From NCBI RefSeq assembly GCF_030128875.1, contig NZ_CP124620.1:1922001-1986000 (forward strand): a stretch of 64,000 nt of DNA. Reading direction: 5' to 3'. Origin of the DNA: Stenotrophomonas sp. BIO128-Bstrain (lineage in GTDB: Bacteria; Pseudomonadota; Gammaproteobacteria; Xanthomonadales; Xanthomonadaceae). Shown one piece after another: positions 34,006 through 42,571 of this stretch (positions are counted from its first letter, which is position 1; each line of letters starts with the position of its first letter). The notes beneath the pieces were generated by a model that was given only the letters and a program-made list of their open reading frames with translations, had not been told where the DNA came from and did not search any database. A program made the translations under genes and the position numbers.

Positions 34006-34290
34006 ATGAGCCTTCCGCCCCGACAAACGAGTGCCATGGCCGTGGTCAGCCTGATCATGGGCATCCTCGGCTGGACCGCCCTGCCCTTCATCGGCAGCGT
34101 CGCGGCCATCATCACCGGCCACCTGGCCCGCGCCGAGATCCGCCGTCGCCCGCTGGAGCTGGAAGGCGACGGCATGGCACTGGCCGGCCTGATCCTGGGC
34201 TGGATCATCGTGATCGGCAGCCTGCTCGCCCTGGTGGTGATTCTGTTGTTCTTCGGCGGACTGGCCTGGTTTGCCGCTACCCAATCGTGA
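34006..34290 (+). CDS. DUF4190-like small membrane protein
   Basis: A 94-residue protein with a short polar N-terminus, then two hydrophobic segments (VSLIMGILGWTALPFIGSVAAIITGH and AGLILGWIIVIGSLLALVVILLFFG, each about 22-25 residues) separated by a charged loop (ARAEIRRRPLELEGDG). This layout, with GHxAxxEI between the segments, matches the DUF4190 family of unknown function. AGGA lies eight bases upstream of the ATG. It lies eight bases before the methyltransferase gene in the same direction. Confidence 0.75.
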   Translation: MSLPPRQTSAMAVVSLIMGILGWTALPFIGSVAAIITGHLARAEIRRRPLELEGDGMALAGLILGWIIVIGSLLALVVILLFFGGLAWFAATQS

Positions 34291-34297
34291 GGTGCAC

Positions 34298-35068
34298 ATG
34301 AGCCGCTCGGATTCGACCGAACGCTTCAGCAGTCGGGTTGCCGACTACGTCCGCTACCGTCCCGACTATCCCCCGGCATTGCTGGACTGGCTGCACCAGG
34401 ACATCGGTGTACCTGCCGAGACCCTGGTCGCCGACATCGGCGCCGGCACCGGCATTTCCACCCGGCTGTTCCTGGCCACCGGCCACCCGGTCATCGCGGT
34501 AGAGCCGAACGCGGCCATGCGCGAGGCCGCCGAACAGTTGCTTGCGCCTGACTATCTGCGCCTGAAGGTCGCCGACGGCACCGCCGAGGCCACCGGCCTG
34601 GCCGACAACAGCGTTGGCCTGGTCGCCGCCGCGCAGGCCTTCCACTGGTTCGATACCACGGCGGTGCGCCGCGAATGGGCGCGCATCCTGCAGCCCGAAG
34701 GCATGGCGCTGGTGTTCTGGAACTCGCGCCAGCTCGATGCCTCGCCCTTCCTGATCGGCTACGAGCAGCTGCTGCAGGAGTTCGGCACCGACTACGTGGA
34801 AGTGGCCGAGCGCTACCAGGACGATGACACCATGCGCGCGTGGTTCGGCGAGGGCCTGCGCGGCATGGCCCGCCTGCCGAACGTGCAGCGCATGGACTTC
34901 GATGGCCTGCGCGGGCGCCTGCTCTCTTCTTCCTATGCACCGCAGGCCGGCCACCCGCGCCACGCGCCGATGCTCGATGCGCTGCAACAGCTGTTCGACG
35001 CCCATGCGGTGGACGGCCAGATTGCCTTTGAATACCAAACCCGTGCCTTTGTCGGCACGCTGGACTGA
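34298..35068 (+). CDS. Class I SAM-dependent methyltransferase
   Basis: A 256-residue enzyme with a Rossmann SAM-binding fold: motif I VADIGAGTGIST, acidic post-I residue in AVEPNAAM, and AQAFHWFD. The N-terminus (TERFSSRVADYVRYRPDYP) is characteristic of a family of small-molecule methyltransferases related to UbiE-like and trans-aconitate types. The substrate is unknown. I start at the ATG at 34298, preceded by GAGG. The stop lies ten bases before the pyrD ATG. Confidence 0.85.
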   Translation: MSRSDSTERFSSRVADYVRYRPDYPPALLDWLHQDIGVPAETLVADIGAGTGISTRLFLATGHPVIAVEPNAAMREAAEQLLAPDYLRLKVADGTAEATGLADNSVGLVAAAQAFHWFDTTAVRREWARILQPEGMALVFWNSRQLDASPFLIGYEQLLQEFGTDYVEVAERYQDDDTMRAWFGEGLRGMARLPNVQRMDFDGLRGRLLSSSYAPQAGHPRHAPMLDALQQLFDAHAVDGQIAFEYQTRAFVGTLD

Positions 35069-35077
35069 TTGAACGCC

Positions 35078-36133
35078 ATGTACTCGCTTGCCCGCCCCTT
35101 CCTCTTCGCCCTTGATGCAGAACGCGCCCACGGCCTTGGCCTGAACGCGCTGGACCTGGCCTACCGCACCGGCACCACGCCGCTGATGGGCCGCCGCATC
35201 GACCCACTGCCGACCACCGCGTTCGGAGTGAATTTCCCGAATCCGGTGGGCCTGGCCGCCGGCCTGGACAAGAACGGCGAGCACATCGATGCGCTGCTGG
35301 CGCTGGGCTTCGGTTTCGTGGAGATCGGCACGATCACCCCGCGCCCGCAGGCCGGCAACCCGAAGCCGCGCCTGTTCCGGCTGCCGGACCACCAGGCGAT
35401 CATCAACCGCATGGGCTTCAACAACCTGGGCGTGGATGCACTGGTGCGCAATGTGGAGCGCGCCAAGCGCCGCACCGGCCTGCTCGGCATCAACATCGGC
35501 AAGAACAAGGACACCCCCAACGAGCAGGCGTTCGACGATTACCAGCACTGCCTGGAAAAGGTGTATCCGCTGGCCGACTACATCACCGTCAACATCTCTT
35601 CGCCCAACACCGCCGGCCTGCGCGAACTGCAGGAAGAGACCGCGCTGCGCCAGTTGATCTCGCAGCTGCGCGAGAGCCAGGAACGCCTGGCCGCCAAGCA
35701 TGGCCGGCGCGTGCCGATGCTGGTCAAGGTCGCCCCGGACCTGAGCGACCGCGACATCGATGCCGCCGCGCGCGTGCTCGGCGAGCTCAAGGTGGACGGT
35801 GTGATCGCCACCAACACCACGATCGACCGCAGTGCGGTGGCCGGTGACCCGCGGGCGAACGAAGCCGGCGGCCTGTCCGGCGCGCCGCTGCTGGGCCAGT
35901 CGACCCTGGTGCTGCGCCGCCTGCGTGCGCGCCTGCCCGAGTCGATGCCGTTGATCGGCGTGGGCGGCATTCAGTCAGGTGCGGACGCGGTGGCCAAGAT
36001 GGCCGCCGGCGCCGCACTGGTGCAGTGCTACAGCGGCCTGATCTTCCGTGGCCCGGAGCTGGTGCACGAGTGCGTGGAGGCGATCCGCCGCCGCAGAGAG
36101 GCACCCAGCCGCGGCGCGGTGGCACCGCTATGA
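35078..36133 (+). CDS. pyrD: Dihydroorotate dehydrogenase (quinone), class 2
   Basis: A 351-residue class 2 enzyme that oxidises dihydroorotate to orotate at the inner membrane using FMN and quinone, the fourth step of UMP synthesis. The N-terminal helix ([19 protein letters not shown]) is the membrane/quinone site. FMN-binding motifs include [26 protein letters not shown], the catalytic-Ser loop [15 protein letters not shown] and GVGGI. The length is normal. I use the ATG at 35078 (MYSLARP). The stop overlaps murB (ATGA). Confidence 0.95.
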   Translation: MYSLARPFLFALDAERAHGLGLNALDLAYRTGTTPLMGRRIDPLPTTAFGVNFPNPVGLAAGLDKNGEHIDALLALGFGFVEIGTITPRPQAGNPKPRLFRLPDHQAIINRMGFNNLGVDALVRNVERAKRRTGLLGINIGKNKDTPNEQAFDDYQHCLEKVYPLADYITVNISSPNTAGLRELQEETALRQLISQLRESQERLAAKHGRRVPMLVKVAPDLSDRDIDAAARVLGELKVDGVIATNTTIDRSAVAGDPRANEAGGLSGAPLLGQSTLVLRRLRARLPESMPLIGVGGIQSGADAVAKMAAGAALVQCYSGLIFRGPELVHECVEAIRRRREAPSRGAVAPL

Positions 36134-37179
36134 ACGACGCCATGACGGCCTGGGCCATCACTGAAAACGCCTCGCTGAAGGCGCTCAACACTTTTCACGT
36201 CGAGGCCACCGCCGCGCAGCTGCTGGAGGTGTTCGACCCGTCCGTACTGCCGGAGGTGCTGGCCCTGCCGCGCGTTGCCGAGCAACCGTTGCTGGTGCTG
36301 GGCAGCGGCAGCAACGTGCTGATCGCCGGCAACGTGGAAGGCACCGTGCTGGTATTCGCCAACCGCGGCATCGAGATCCTGGAACACCGCGCCGACCACA
36401 CCATCGTGCGTGCCGGCGCCGGTGTGAACTGGCATGGGCTGGTGATGTGGTCGCTGCAGAACGGCCTGTCCGGTCTTGAAAACCTGGCGCTGATCCCCGG
36501 CACCGCAGGCGCCTCGCCGATCCAGAACATCGGCGCCTATGGCGCGCAGGTCGGCGAATTCATCCAGGCCGTGGATGCGTGGGACCGGCAGGAGAACGAC
36601 TGGGTGCGCTTCGATGCCGAAGGCTGCCAGTTTGCCTACCGCGACAGCATCTTCAAGCACGACCCGGACCGTTACCTGATCACTGCGATCGAGCTGCGGC
36701 TGCCGCTGCTGCATGGCCTGCGCCTGGGCTACGCCGGGATCGCCGAGGAAATGGAGGCGATGGGTGTGGAGCTGCCGGTGGCTGCCGATGTGGCCAATGC
36801 GGTGATCAATATCCGTCGCCGCAAACTGCCCGACCCGGACGTGCTCGGCAACGCGGGCAGCTTCTTCAAGAACCCGATCCTGCCGCTGGAGCAGGTCGAG
36901 GTGTTGCTGCAGCACTTCCCCGAGCTGCCGGTGTTCCCGGCCGATGAGGACAGCCGCCGCAAGATCTCCGCCGCCTGGATGATCGAGAGCTGCGGCTGGA
37001 AGGGCTACCGCGATGGCGATGCCGGCGTGGCCCCCAGCCACGCACTGGTGCTGGTCAACCATGGCCAGGCCACCGGCGAAGAACTGCTCGCGCTGGCGCG
37101 ACGGATTTCCGCCTCGGTCCTGGAGAAGTTCGGGGTGCCGATCGAACCGGAACCGAGGCTGATCGGCGCACAGTGGTGA
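36130..37179 (+). CDS. murB: UDP-N-acetylenolpyruvoylglucosamine reductase
   Basis: A 349-residue type I MurB that reduces UDP-GlcNAc-enolpyruvate to UDP-MurNAc, using FAD and NADPH, in peptidoglycan precursor synthesis. FAD-binding is visible in VLGSGSNVL and [24 protein letters not shown] (quoted in parts: [10 protein letters not shown] and IQNIGAYG); the catalytic Ser lies in NAGSFFKNP, and the C-terminal part has [13 protein letters not shown]. It overlaps pyrD at its start and the exporter gene at its end (GTGA). Confidence 0.95.
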   Translation: MNDAMTAWAITENASLKALNTFHVEATAAQLLEVFDPSVLPEVLALPRVAEQPLLVLGSGSNVLIAGNVEGTVLVFANRGIEILEHRADHTIVRAGAGVNWHGLVMWSLQNGLSGLENLALIPGTAGASPIQNIGAYGAQVGEFIQAVDAWDRQENDWVRFDAEGCQFAYRDSIFKHDPDRYLITAIELRLPLLHGLRLGYAGIAEEMEAMGVELPVAADVANAVINIRRRKLPDPDVLGNAGSFFKNPILPLEQVEVLLQHFPELPVFPADEDSRRKISAAWMIESCGWKGYRDGDAGVAPSHALVLVNHGQATGEELLALARRISASVLEKFGVPIEPEPRLIGAQW

Positions 37180-38099
37180 GTCGCGCCCCCGCCTTGCCGG
37201 TGGCCACGCCGTTGCGGGCCGCCCTGCTGATGCTCGGCAGTACGCTAGCCTTCGGCCTGATGGCGATCGCGATCCGCTACGCCACCCGCTACGTGCCGAC
37301 CCAGGAAGTGGCGTTCTTCCGCAACGCCTTCGGCCTGCTGGCGCTGCTGCCGATGCTGATCCGCCCGGGCAGCGCGCCCCTGAGAACGCAGCAGCTGCCG
37401 CGCTACTTCCTGCGCAGTGCGATCGGGCTGGCCTCGATGCTGTGCGCGTTCTGGGCGATCGGGCACCTGCCGATCTCCCAGGCGATCTCGCTCTCCTACT
37501 CCACCCCGCTGTTCGTCACCATCGCCGCGGTGCTGTGGCTGGGTGAAACCGTTCGCCTGCGCCGCTGGGCGGCGGTGATCATCGGCTTCATCGGCGTGCT
37601 GATCATCGTGCGCCCCGGCTCGACCAGCTTCACCCCGGGCACTCTGGTGGCAGTAGGCGCGGCGGTACTCAGCTCGCTGGTGGCGATCCAGATCAAACAG
37701 CTGACCCGGGTGGACAGCGCCGATACGGTGGTGTTCTACACCTATGTGTTCTGGGTGCCGCTGTCGCTGGTGCCGGCCTTGTTCGTGTGGGTCTGGCCGA
37801 CCGGCCTGGCATGGGTCTGGCTGGTCGCCACCGGGGTGCTCGGCACGCTGGGCCAGCTGCTGTGGACCCGCGCCCTGCGTCTGGGCGAGGTCTCCGCGCT
37901 GACCCCGATCAGCTTCATGCAGCTGCCGCTGGTGAGCCTGCTGGGCTGGCTGCTGTTCAATGAAACGCTGGACCGCTGGACCGTGATCGGCGCCGCCATC
38001 ATCCTCGGCGCGAATGCCTATATCGCCCACCGTGAAGCGGTGCTGGCACGGCGGGCGAAATCGCAGGCCGCCACGGCGGCCGTCAAACCGGGGGAATAG
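37176..38099 (+). CDS. EamA-family (DMT) membrane transporter
   Basis: A 307-residue protein with ten hydrophobic segments in two repeated EamA halves (the first ending near [25 protein letters not shown], the second near [20 protein letters not shown]). The pattern of an acidic residue before R and W at the end of each half is typical. The family exports amino acids or other small metabolites; the substrate is unknown. The start is a GTG overlapping the murB stop; a second GTG lies one codon upstream. It ends 10 bases before the convergent ugd gene. Confidence 0.87.
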   Translation: MSRAPALPVATPLRAALLMLGSTLAFGLMAIAIRYATRYVPTQEVAFFRNAFGLLALLPMLIRPGSAPLRTQQLPRYFLRSAIGLASMLCAFWAIGHLPISQAISLSYSTPLFVTIAAVLWLGETVRLRRWAAVIIGFIGVLIIVRPGSTSFTPGTLVAVGAAVLSSLVAIQIKQLTRVDSADTVVFYTYVFWVPLSLVPALFVWVWPTGLAWVWLVATGVLGTLGQLLWTRALRLGEVSALTPISFMQLPLVSLLGWLLFNETLDRWTVIGAAIILGANAYIAHREAVLARRAKSQAATAAVKPGE

Positions 38100-38109
38100 C
38101 CCGCGGGAA

Positions 38110-39276
38110 TCAATCCGAGCCGAACAGATCGCGGGTGTAGACCTTGTGCGCGACGTCCGCCAGTTCCGGCGTCAGCCGGTTGGCGACGATGATGTCGGCC
38201 TCGGCCAGGAACGCGGCGAAATCGTTCACCACGCGCGAGCGGTAGAACGTCGGCTCGGTGAGCACCGGCTCGTGCACGATGACCTCGATGCCCTTCGCCT
38301 TGATCCGCTTCATCACGCCCTGCACCGCCGAGGCACGGAAGTTGTCCGAGCCGGCCTTCATGACCAGCCGGTAGATGCCCACCACCTTCGGGTTGCGCGC
38401 CACGATGTCATCGGCGATGAAATCCTTGCGCGTGCGGTTGGACTCGACGATGGCGTGGATCAGGTTCTGCGGCACCTTGCTGTAGTTGGCCAGCAGCTGC
38501 TTCGTGTCCTTGGGCAGGCAGTAGCCGCCGTAGCCGAAGGACGGGTTGTTGTAATGGCCGCCGATGCGCGGATCCAGGCTCACCCCTTCGATCATCTGGC
38601 GCGTGTCCAGCCCGTGCGAACTGGCGTAGGTGTCCAGTTCGTTGAAGTAGGCCACCCGCATCGCCAGGTACGTGTTGGAGAACAGCTTGATCGCCTCCGC
38701 CTCGGTCGCGTCGGTGAACAGGACCGGCACGTCCTTCTTGATCGCGCCTTCCTTCAGCAGTTCGGCGAACACCGCGGCACGCTCGGAGCGCTCGCCGACG
38801 ATGATCCGGCTCGGGTGCAGGTTGTCATGCAGCGCGCGTCCCTCGCGGAGGAATTCCGGCGAGAACAGGATGGTGTCGGTGTTGAACTTGGCCCGCAACG
38901 CGGCCGTGCAGCCGACCGGCACGGTCGACTTGATGACGATGACGGCAGATGGGTTGATCCGCAGCACATCGCCGATCACCGCCTCCACGGAGCCGGTGTT
39001 GAAGTAATTCGATTTGGGATCGTAATCCGTCGGCGTGGCGACGATGACGAAATCCGCACCCTCATAGGCCTGCGCCGGATCCAGCGTCGCGGTCAGGTTC
39101 AGCGCGCGGTTGGCGAGGAAGTCTTCGATCTCGACATCTTCGATGGGCGACTGGCGGGCATTGATCATCGCCACTTTGGCCGGATCGATGTCCAGCGCCA
39201 CCACCTCGTGATGCTGTGCGAGCAGCACCGCGTTTGAGAGGCCCACGTACCCGGTACCGGCAACGGCAATCTTCAT
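38110..39276 (-). CDS. ugd: UDP-glucose 6-dehydrogenase
   Basis: A 388-residue enzyme with the N-terminal NAD motif [24 protein letters not shown], the region [19 protein letters not shown], the catalytic Cys in [14 protein letters not shown], and the C-terminal UDP-binding domain. It oxidises UDP-glucose twice to UDP-glucuronate for polysaccharide and LPS-core synthesis. It lies 7 kb from the capsule block on the other strand, so supply of GlcA to that polymer is possible but not implied by an operon. The length is at the short end of the family, as in enterobacterial Ugd. Confidence 0.93.
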   Translation of the reverse strand: MKIAVAGTGYVGLSNAVLLAQHHEVVALDIDPAKVAMINARQSPIEDVEIEDFLANRALNLTATLDPAQAYEGADFVIVATPTDYDPKSNYFNTGSVEAVIGDVLRINPSAVIVIKSTVPVGCTAALRAKFNTDTILFSPEFLREGRALHDNLHPSRIIVGERSERAAVFAELLKEGAIKKDVPVLFTDATEAEAIKLFSNTYLAMRVAYFNELDTYASSHGLDTRQMIEGVSLDPRIGGHYNNPSFGYGGYCLPKDTKQLLANYSKVPQNLIHAIVESNRTRKDFIADDIVARNPKVVGIYRLVMKAGSDNFRASAVQGVMKRIKAKGIEVIVHEPVLTEPTFYRSRVVNDFAAFLAEADIIVANRLTPELADVAHKVYTRDLFGSD

Positions 39277-39610
39277 TCAAGGTCCTTTGTGTGGGGCGAC
39301 CAGTGTGGACTGCGAAATTTAGCAAACACCGTGCACTGAACGCCTGCGCAGGTGGACTGCATTTCGACAGGATCGCAGTGGATGCTTCTGCCTGGCCCAA
39401 TGCCCATCGTGCGGGCGACGGGGTTTCGGGGTCCCACCTGCCTGTGTGAACACCCTTATGCTTACACGCCACTTATGGCGCTTTATAGCTTTATACGCGA
39501 ATAAAACGCCATACCTGGCGCTTTAAGTAAACTAAACTCAGCCTCCACAAAGCGCCATACTTGACGCCGTAGCCCAATAGAGGATGATAAAGCGTCAGGA
39601 GGGTCACTTT
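39277..39610. promoter_or_regulatory. ugd-hipB intergenic region with an array of inverted-repeat operators
   Basis: The right half holds four copies of a palindrome with the core CGCCA-N4-TGGCG, often with outer AAAG/CTTTA. Core coordinates are 39467-39480 (spacer CTTA), 39507-39520 (TACC), 39553-39566 (TACT, right arm TGACG) and a weaker one at 39593-39606 overlapping the ribosome site. Centre spacings are about 40, 46 and 40 bp. HipB of E. coli also binds four operators before hipBA. I infer that this HipB-type protein represses its own operon here. The left half should carry the ugd promoter, without recognised motifs. Confidence 0.7.
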
Positions 39611-39961
39611 ATGACGATCACACATCTGATGACCGACGAGGCGGTGCTGCTGGAGCTCGGGCAACGCCTTGCACGCATGCGCCTTTCGCAGGGACTCACC
39701 CAGGAACAGCTGGCGGATGCGGCCGGCGTCTCCAAGCGCACCGTGCAGCGGCTCGAAGACGGTACGCCCGCGCAACTGGCCAACCTGATCCGGTACCTGC
39801 GCGCCCTCGGCAGGCTGGAGGCGCTGGACGCCCTGCTGCCCAGCGACAGCCCCAATCCGATCGACCTGCTGGAACGCCGCGGCCAGCCGCGCCAACGTGC
39901 CCGACCGGGGGTGGCCGCGTCGGCACCGGCCAAGCCGTGGACCTGGGGCGATGAGCAATGA
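39611..39961 (+). CDS. hipB: HipB-type antitoxin and autorepressor (XRE HTH)
   Basis: A 116-residue protein with an XRE-type helix-turn-helix at 28-51 (GLTQEQLADAAGVSKRTVQRLE) and a Pro/Arg-rich C-terminal tail. AGGAGGG lies seven bases before the ATG. The stop overlaps the hipA start (ATGA), the standard antitoxin-toxin order. HipB proteins neutralise HipA and repress the operon through palindromic sites, and such sites are present directly upstream. It is longer than E. coli HipB (88) because of the tail. Confidence 0.87.
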   Translation: MTITHLMTDEAVLLELGQRLARMRLSQGLTQEQLADAAGVSKRTVQRLEDGTPAQLANLIRYLRALGRLEALDALLPSDSPNPIDLLERRGQPRQRARPGVAASAPAKPWTWGDEQ

Positions 39962-41265
39962 GTACCACGGCCGAGGTGCGCTTGTGGGGCAGCCGGATCG
40001 GCGCGGTGACACTGGCCGACGGCGAGCGGATCGCGCAGTTTGCCTACGACCCGGCGTTTGCACGCTCCAGCATCCAAGTCGCCCCTCTGACCATGCCGTT
40101 GGCGGCGGAGCGGGTCTTCAGCTTCCCCACGCTCAACCCCGCAGGCTTCCATGGCCTGCCCGGCCTGCTCGCCGATGCCCTGCCGGACAAGTACGGCAAC
40201 ACCCTGATCAACGCGTGGCTGGCCACGCAGGGCCGCACCCCGGACAGCTTCAACGCGGTGGAGCGGCTGTGCTACACCGGCACGCGCGGCATGGGCGCGC
40301 TGGAGTTCTCGCCCGTGCATGGTCCGCGCGTCCGCACGGCGCACAAGATCCAGATCGATGCCCTGGTCGCACTGGCCACCGAAGTCCTGAGCAACCGCGA
40401 CAATCTGCGCGCCTCCTTCGGCGATGAAGAACGCGCCGATGCGCTGCGCGACATTCTGCGCGTGGGCACCTCGGCCGGTGGCGCACGGGCCAAAGCCGTG
40501 ATCGCCTGGAACGAAAGCACCGGTGAGGTCCGATCGGGCCAGGCCGCGGCCGCGCCAGGCTTCAGCTACTGGCTGCTCAAGTTCGATGGCGTACAGAACA
40601 ACCGCGACAAGGAGCTGGCTGACCCCAAAGGTTACGGCGTGGTCGAGTACGCGTACGCGCTGATGGCACGGGATGCGGGCATCCAGATCAGCGAGTGCCG
40701 GCTGCTGGAGGAAGGCGGCCGCCGCCACTTCATGACCCAACGCTTCGACCGCACCGAGGCCGGTGGCAAGCACCATATGCAGTCGCTGGCGGCAATGGCC
40801 CACTTCGACTTCAACGATCCCGATGCGTACTCCTATGAGCAGGCGTTGCTGGTCATGCGCCAGTTGCGCCTGCCCATGGCGCAGCTGGAGGAACAGTTCC
40901 GGCGGATGGTGTTCAACGTGATCGCCCGCAACCAGGATGACCACGTCAAGAACATCGCCTACCTGATGGACCGGCAGGGCCAGTGGTCGCTGTCGCCTGC
41001 CTTCGACATCACCTGGGCCTACAACCCGGACGGCGACTGGACGGCCCGGCACCAGATGTCGATCAACGGCAAGCGCGAGGGTTTCGACCTGGCCGACCTG
41101 GCCGCATGTGCCGCCACCGCCTCGATCAATGCCCGCCGCGCCCGCGACATCGTTGAACAGGTCCGGCAAAGCGTGCTGCGCTGGCCACACTTTGCCGACG
41201 ACGCCGGCGTGGCCGGGGTCTGGCGCGATCAGATCCGCGGCAGCCTGCGTACCGACATCCGCTGA
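39958..41265 (+). CDS. hipA: HipA-type serine/threonine kinase toxin
   Basis: A 435-residue protein, like E. coli HipA (440). The N-terminal subdomain (couple_hipA) has FHGLPGLLADALPDKYGN. The kinase core has GTSAGGARAKAVIA as the P-loop region, FSYWLLKFDG, the catalytic loop ARNQDDHVKNIAYL and the metal-binding LSPAFDITW. HipA phosphorylates glutamyl-tRNA synthetase in E. coli and causes growth arrest or persistence; targets differ among homologues. It is translationally coupled to hipB and appears intact. Confidence 0.9.
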   Translation: MSTTAEVRLWGSRIGAVTLADGERIAQFAYDPAFARSSIQVAPLTMPLAAERVFSFPTLNPAGFHGLPGLLADALPDKYGNTLINAWLATQGRTPDSFNAVERLCYTGTRGMGALEFSPVHGPRVRTAHKIQIDALVALATEVLSNRDNLRASFGDEERADALRDILRVGTSAGGARAKAVIAWNESTGEVRSGQAAAAPGFSYWLLKFDGVQNNRDKELADPKGYGVVEYAYALMARDAGIQISECRLLEEGGRRHFMTQRFDRTEAGGKHHMQSLAAMAHFDFNDPDAYSYEQALLVMRQLRLPMAQLEEQFRRMVFNVIARNQDDHVKNIAYLMDRQGQWSLSPAFDITWAYNPDGDWTARHQMSINGKREGFDLADLAACAATASINARRARDIVEQVRQSVLRWPHFADDAGVAGVWRDQIRGSLRTDIR

Positions 41266-41274
41266 GCGGCGGCC

Positions 41275-42303
41275 TCAGCCCTGTGTGGCCTGCCACGCAC
41301 GGGCCGCGCAATCGGCGACGTTGCCGGGTGCGAACTGCTCGGCCATGTAACGCAGGGCCTGGCGTCGCTGTGCAGGCGGACGCGCCGTGGCGCCGGGCTC
41401 GAGCAGCAGATCATGGAATTCCTGCAGGTCCTGCAGGATCCGCCAGTGGCGGTAGTAGGCCACCCGCAGCGGGTCGACCGTGACCGGCCCGTAGCCCTCG
41501 GCGAAGCCCGGCGGCTGTTCACGCCCCCAGCGCCCGCCGATGCCTGCGCCGATGAACATCAGATCACGCTCGCGCGGCGCCAGCACCATGTCGTCCCAGT
41601 CGATCAGAAAGACGCTGGCGCCCGGCCCTACCAGCACATTGCCCGCGTGCAGATCCGCGTGACACAGCACGCGCGGACATCGTCCCTCACCGATCCGCGC
41701 CCGCAGCTCGCCACAGCGCTGCCAGATCGCCTCGATCCGCTGGCGATGGCGGCACCACAGTGCCAGGTACTCCTCGCCCAGGGCATCGCGTACGGGTATC
41801 CGCGCATCGGCCCGCTGCAGCCACGCGCCGACCCGTTCCACTGCAGTGTCGTCGTCGAACACCGGGCGACGCAGGGGATCGGAGAGCTCGGTCGGCAGCC
41901 GCGCCTCATGCACCTGGCGCAGCACCCGTCCGAGCCGTTCCCAATGCCCTCGCGAGAGCGCCTCTTCAAAACCGGAGAACGCCTCGACATACGGAAACAG
42001 CGTCCACTGCAGCCCGGCCCAGCTCGCCGCCGCCGCACCATCGCGCGTGGGCAGCGGCGCGATCACTTCACGAAGGCCGGCGTGCTCGCGCAGGTGGTGC
42101 AGCACTGTCCACACCACCGGGGCCACCGCATAGCGGCGGCATTTCAACCACCAGCGCGCGCCGTCCGGGCCAGCCACCTGGTACACCGTCGCCCCCGCAT
42201 CCGCTCCGCCGGCGCGTTGCAGCACCGCGGTGGCACGCACGCCGAACACCTCATCGAGCACCTGGCTGATCTGCGCTGCGGACAACTCTTGTGGATGAAG
42301 CAT
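41275..42303 (-). CDS. Aminoglycoside phosphotransferase-fold kinase
   Basis: A 342-residue APH-family protein. The nucleotide-binding N-lobe contains WWLKCRRY with the ATP lysine; the catalytic loop is LCHADLHAGNVLVG and the metal-binding motif FLIDWDDMVLAPRERD. The family includes spectinomycin 9-phosphotransferase-like enzymes, choline kinases and fructosamine kinases, so resistance should not be assumed. It starts at the ATG at 42303, next to a TTG one codon upstream. It is convergent with hipA (nine bases apart) and divergent from the glycosidase gene. Confidence 0.82.
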   Translation of the reverse strand: MLHPQELSAAQISQVLDEVFGVRATAVLQRAGGADAGATVYQVAGPDGARWWLKCRRYAVAPVVWTVLHHLREHAGLREVIAPLPTRDGAAAASWAGLQWTLFPYVEAFSGFEEALSRGHWERLGRVLRQVHEARLPTELSDPLRRPVFDDDTAVERVGAWLQRADARIPVRDALGEEYLALWCRHRQRIEAIWQRCGELRARIGEGRCPRVLCHADLHAGNVLVGPGASVFLIDWDDMVLAPRERDLMFIGAGIGGRWGREQPPGFAEGYGPVTVDPLRVAYYRHWRILQDLQEFHDLLLEPGATARPPAQRRQALRYMAEQFAPGNVADCAARAWQATQG

Positions 42304-42496
42304 CAATCCAACGCGCGTGATTTATATGTCGCGACTATCGCAGAAGGGTCACGCATCGCCCAGCGCAGTGCATCACGAAAGCGGCAACGCATGCAGCAGG
42401 CACGAACGCGTCCACCACGATCCGGCGCGCCGGTGGCTGCGCGACCGGATCCCGACGGCAGCAGGGCGACGGCCCCGGCCATATTGCGACGCGTCA

Positions 42497-42510
42497 TGTA
42501 AACGATTACA
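42497..42510. promoter_or_regulatory. LacI/GntR-type palindromic operator
   Basis: TGTAAACGATTACA has 5-bp arms TGTAA/TTACA around ACGA. It lies 62 bases before the ribosome site of the secreted glycosidase gene. Similar palindromes with a central CG are bound by LacI-family sugar repressors, including those of xanthomonads. No LacI gene lies in the window, so the regulator would act from elsewhere. Confidence 0.5.
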
Positions 42511-42571
42511 GGCCCTGATAGCGTGTGCCCCACCCCGCCGTCGGCGGTCGTTTGAGATCAGGAGCGCGTTG

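Noticed and set aside
38014-39237. 407-codon plus-strand frame opposite ugd
   Set aside because: The ugd reading has NAD and catalytic Cys motifs; the opposite frame is Val/Arg/His-rich without motifs.
41275-42303. Aminoglycoside resistance gene
   Set aside because: Only the general APH fold motifs are visible; the fold is shared with many metabolic kinases, so resistance is not claimed.
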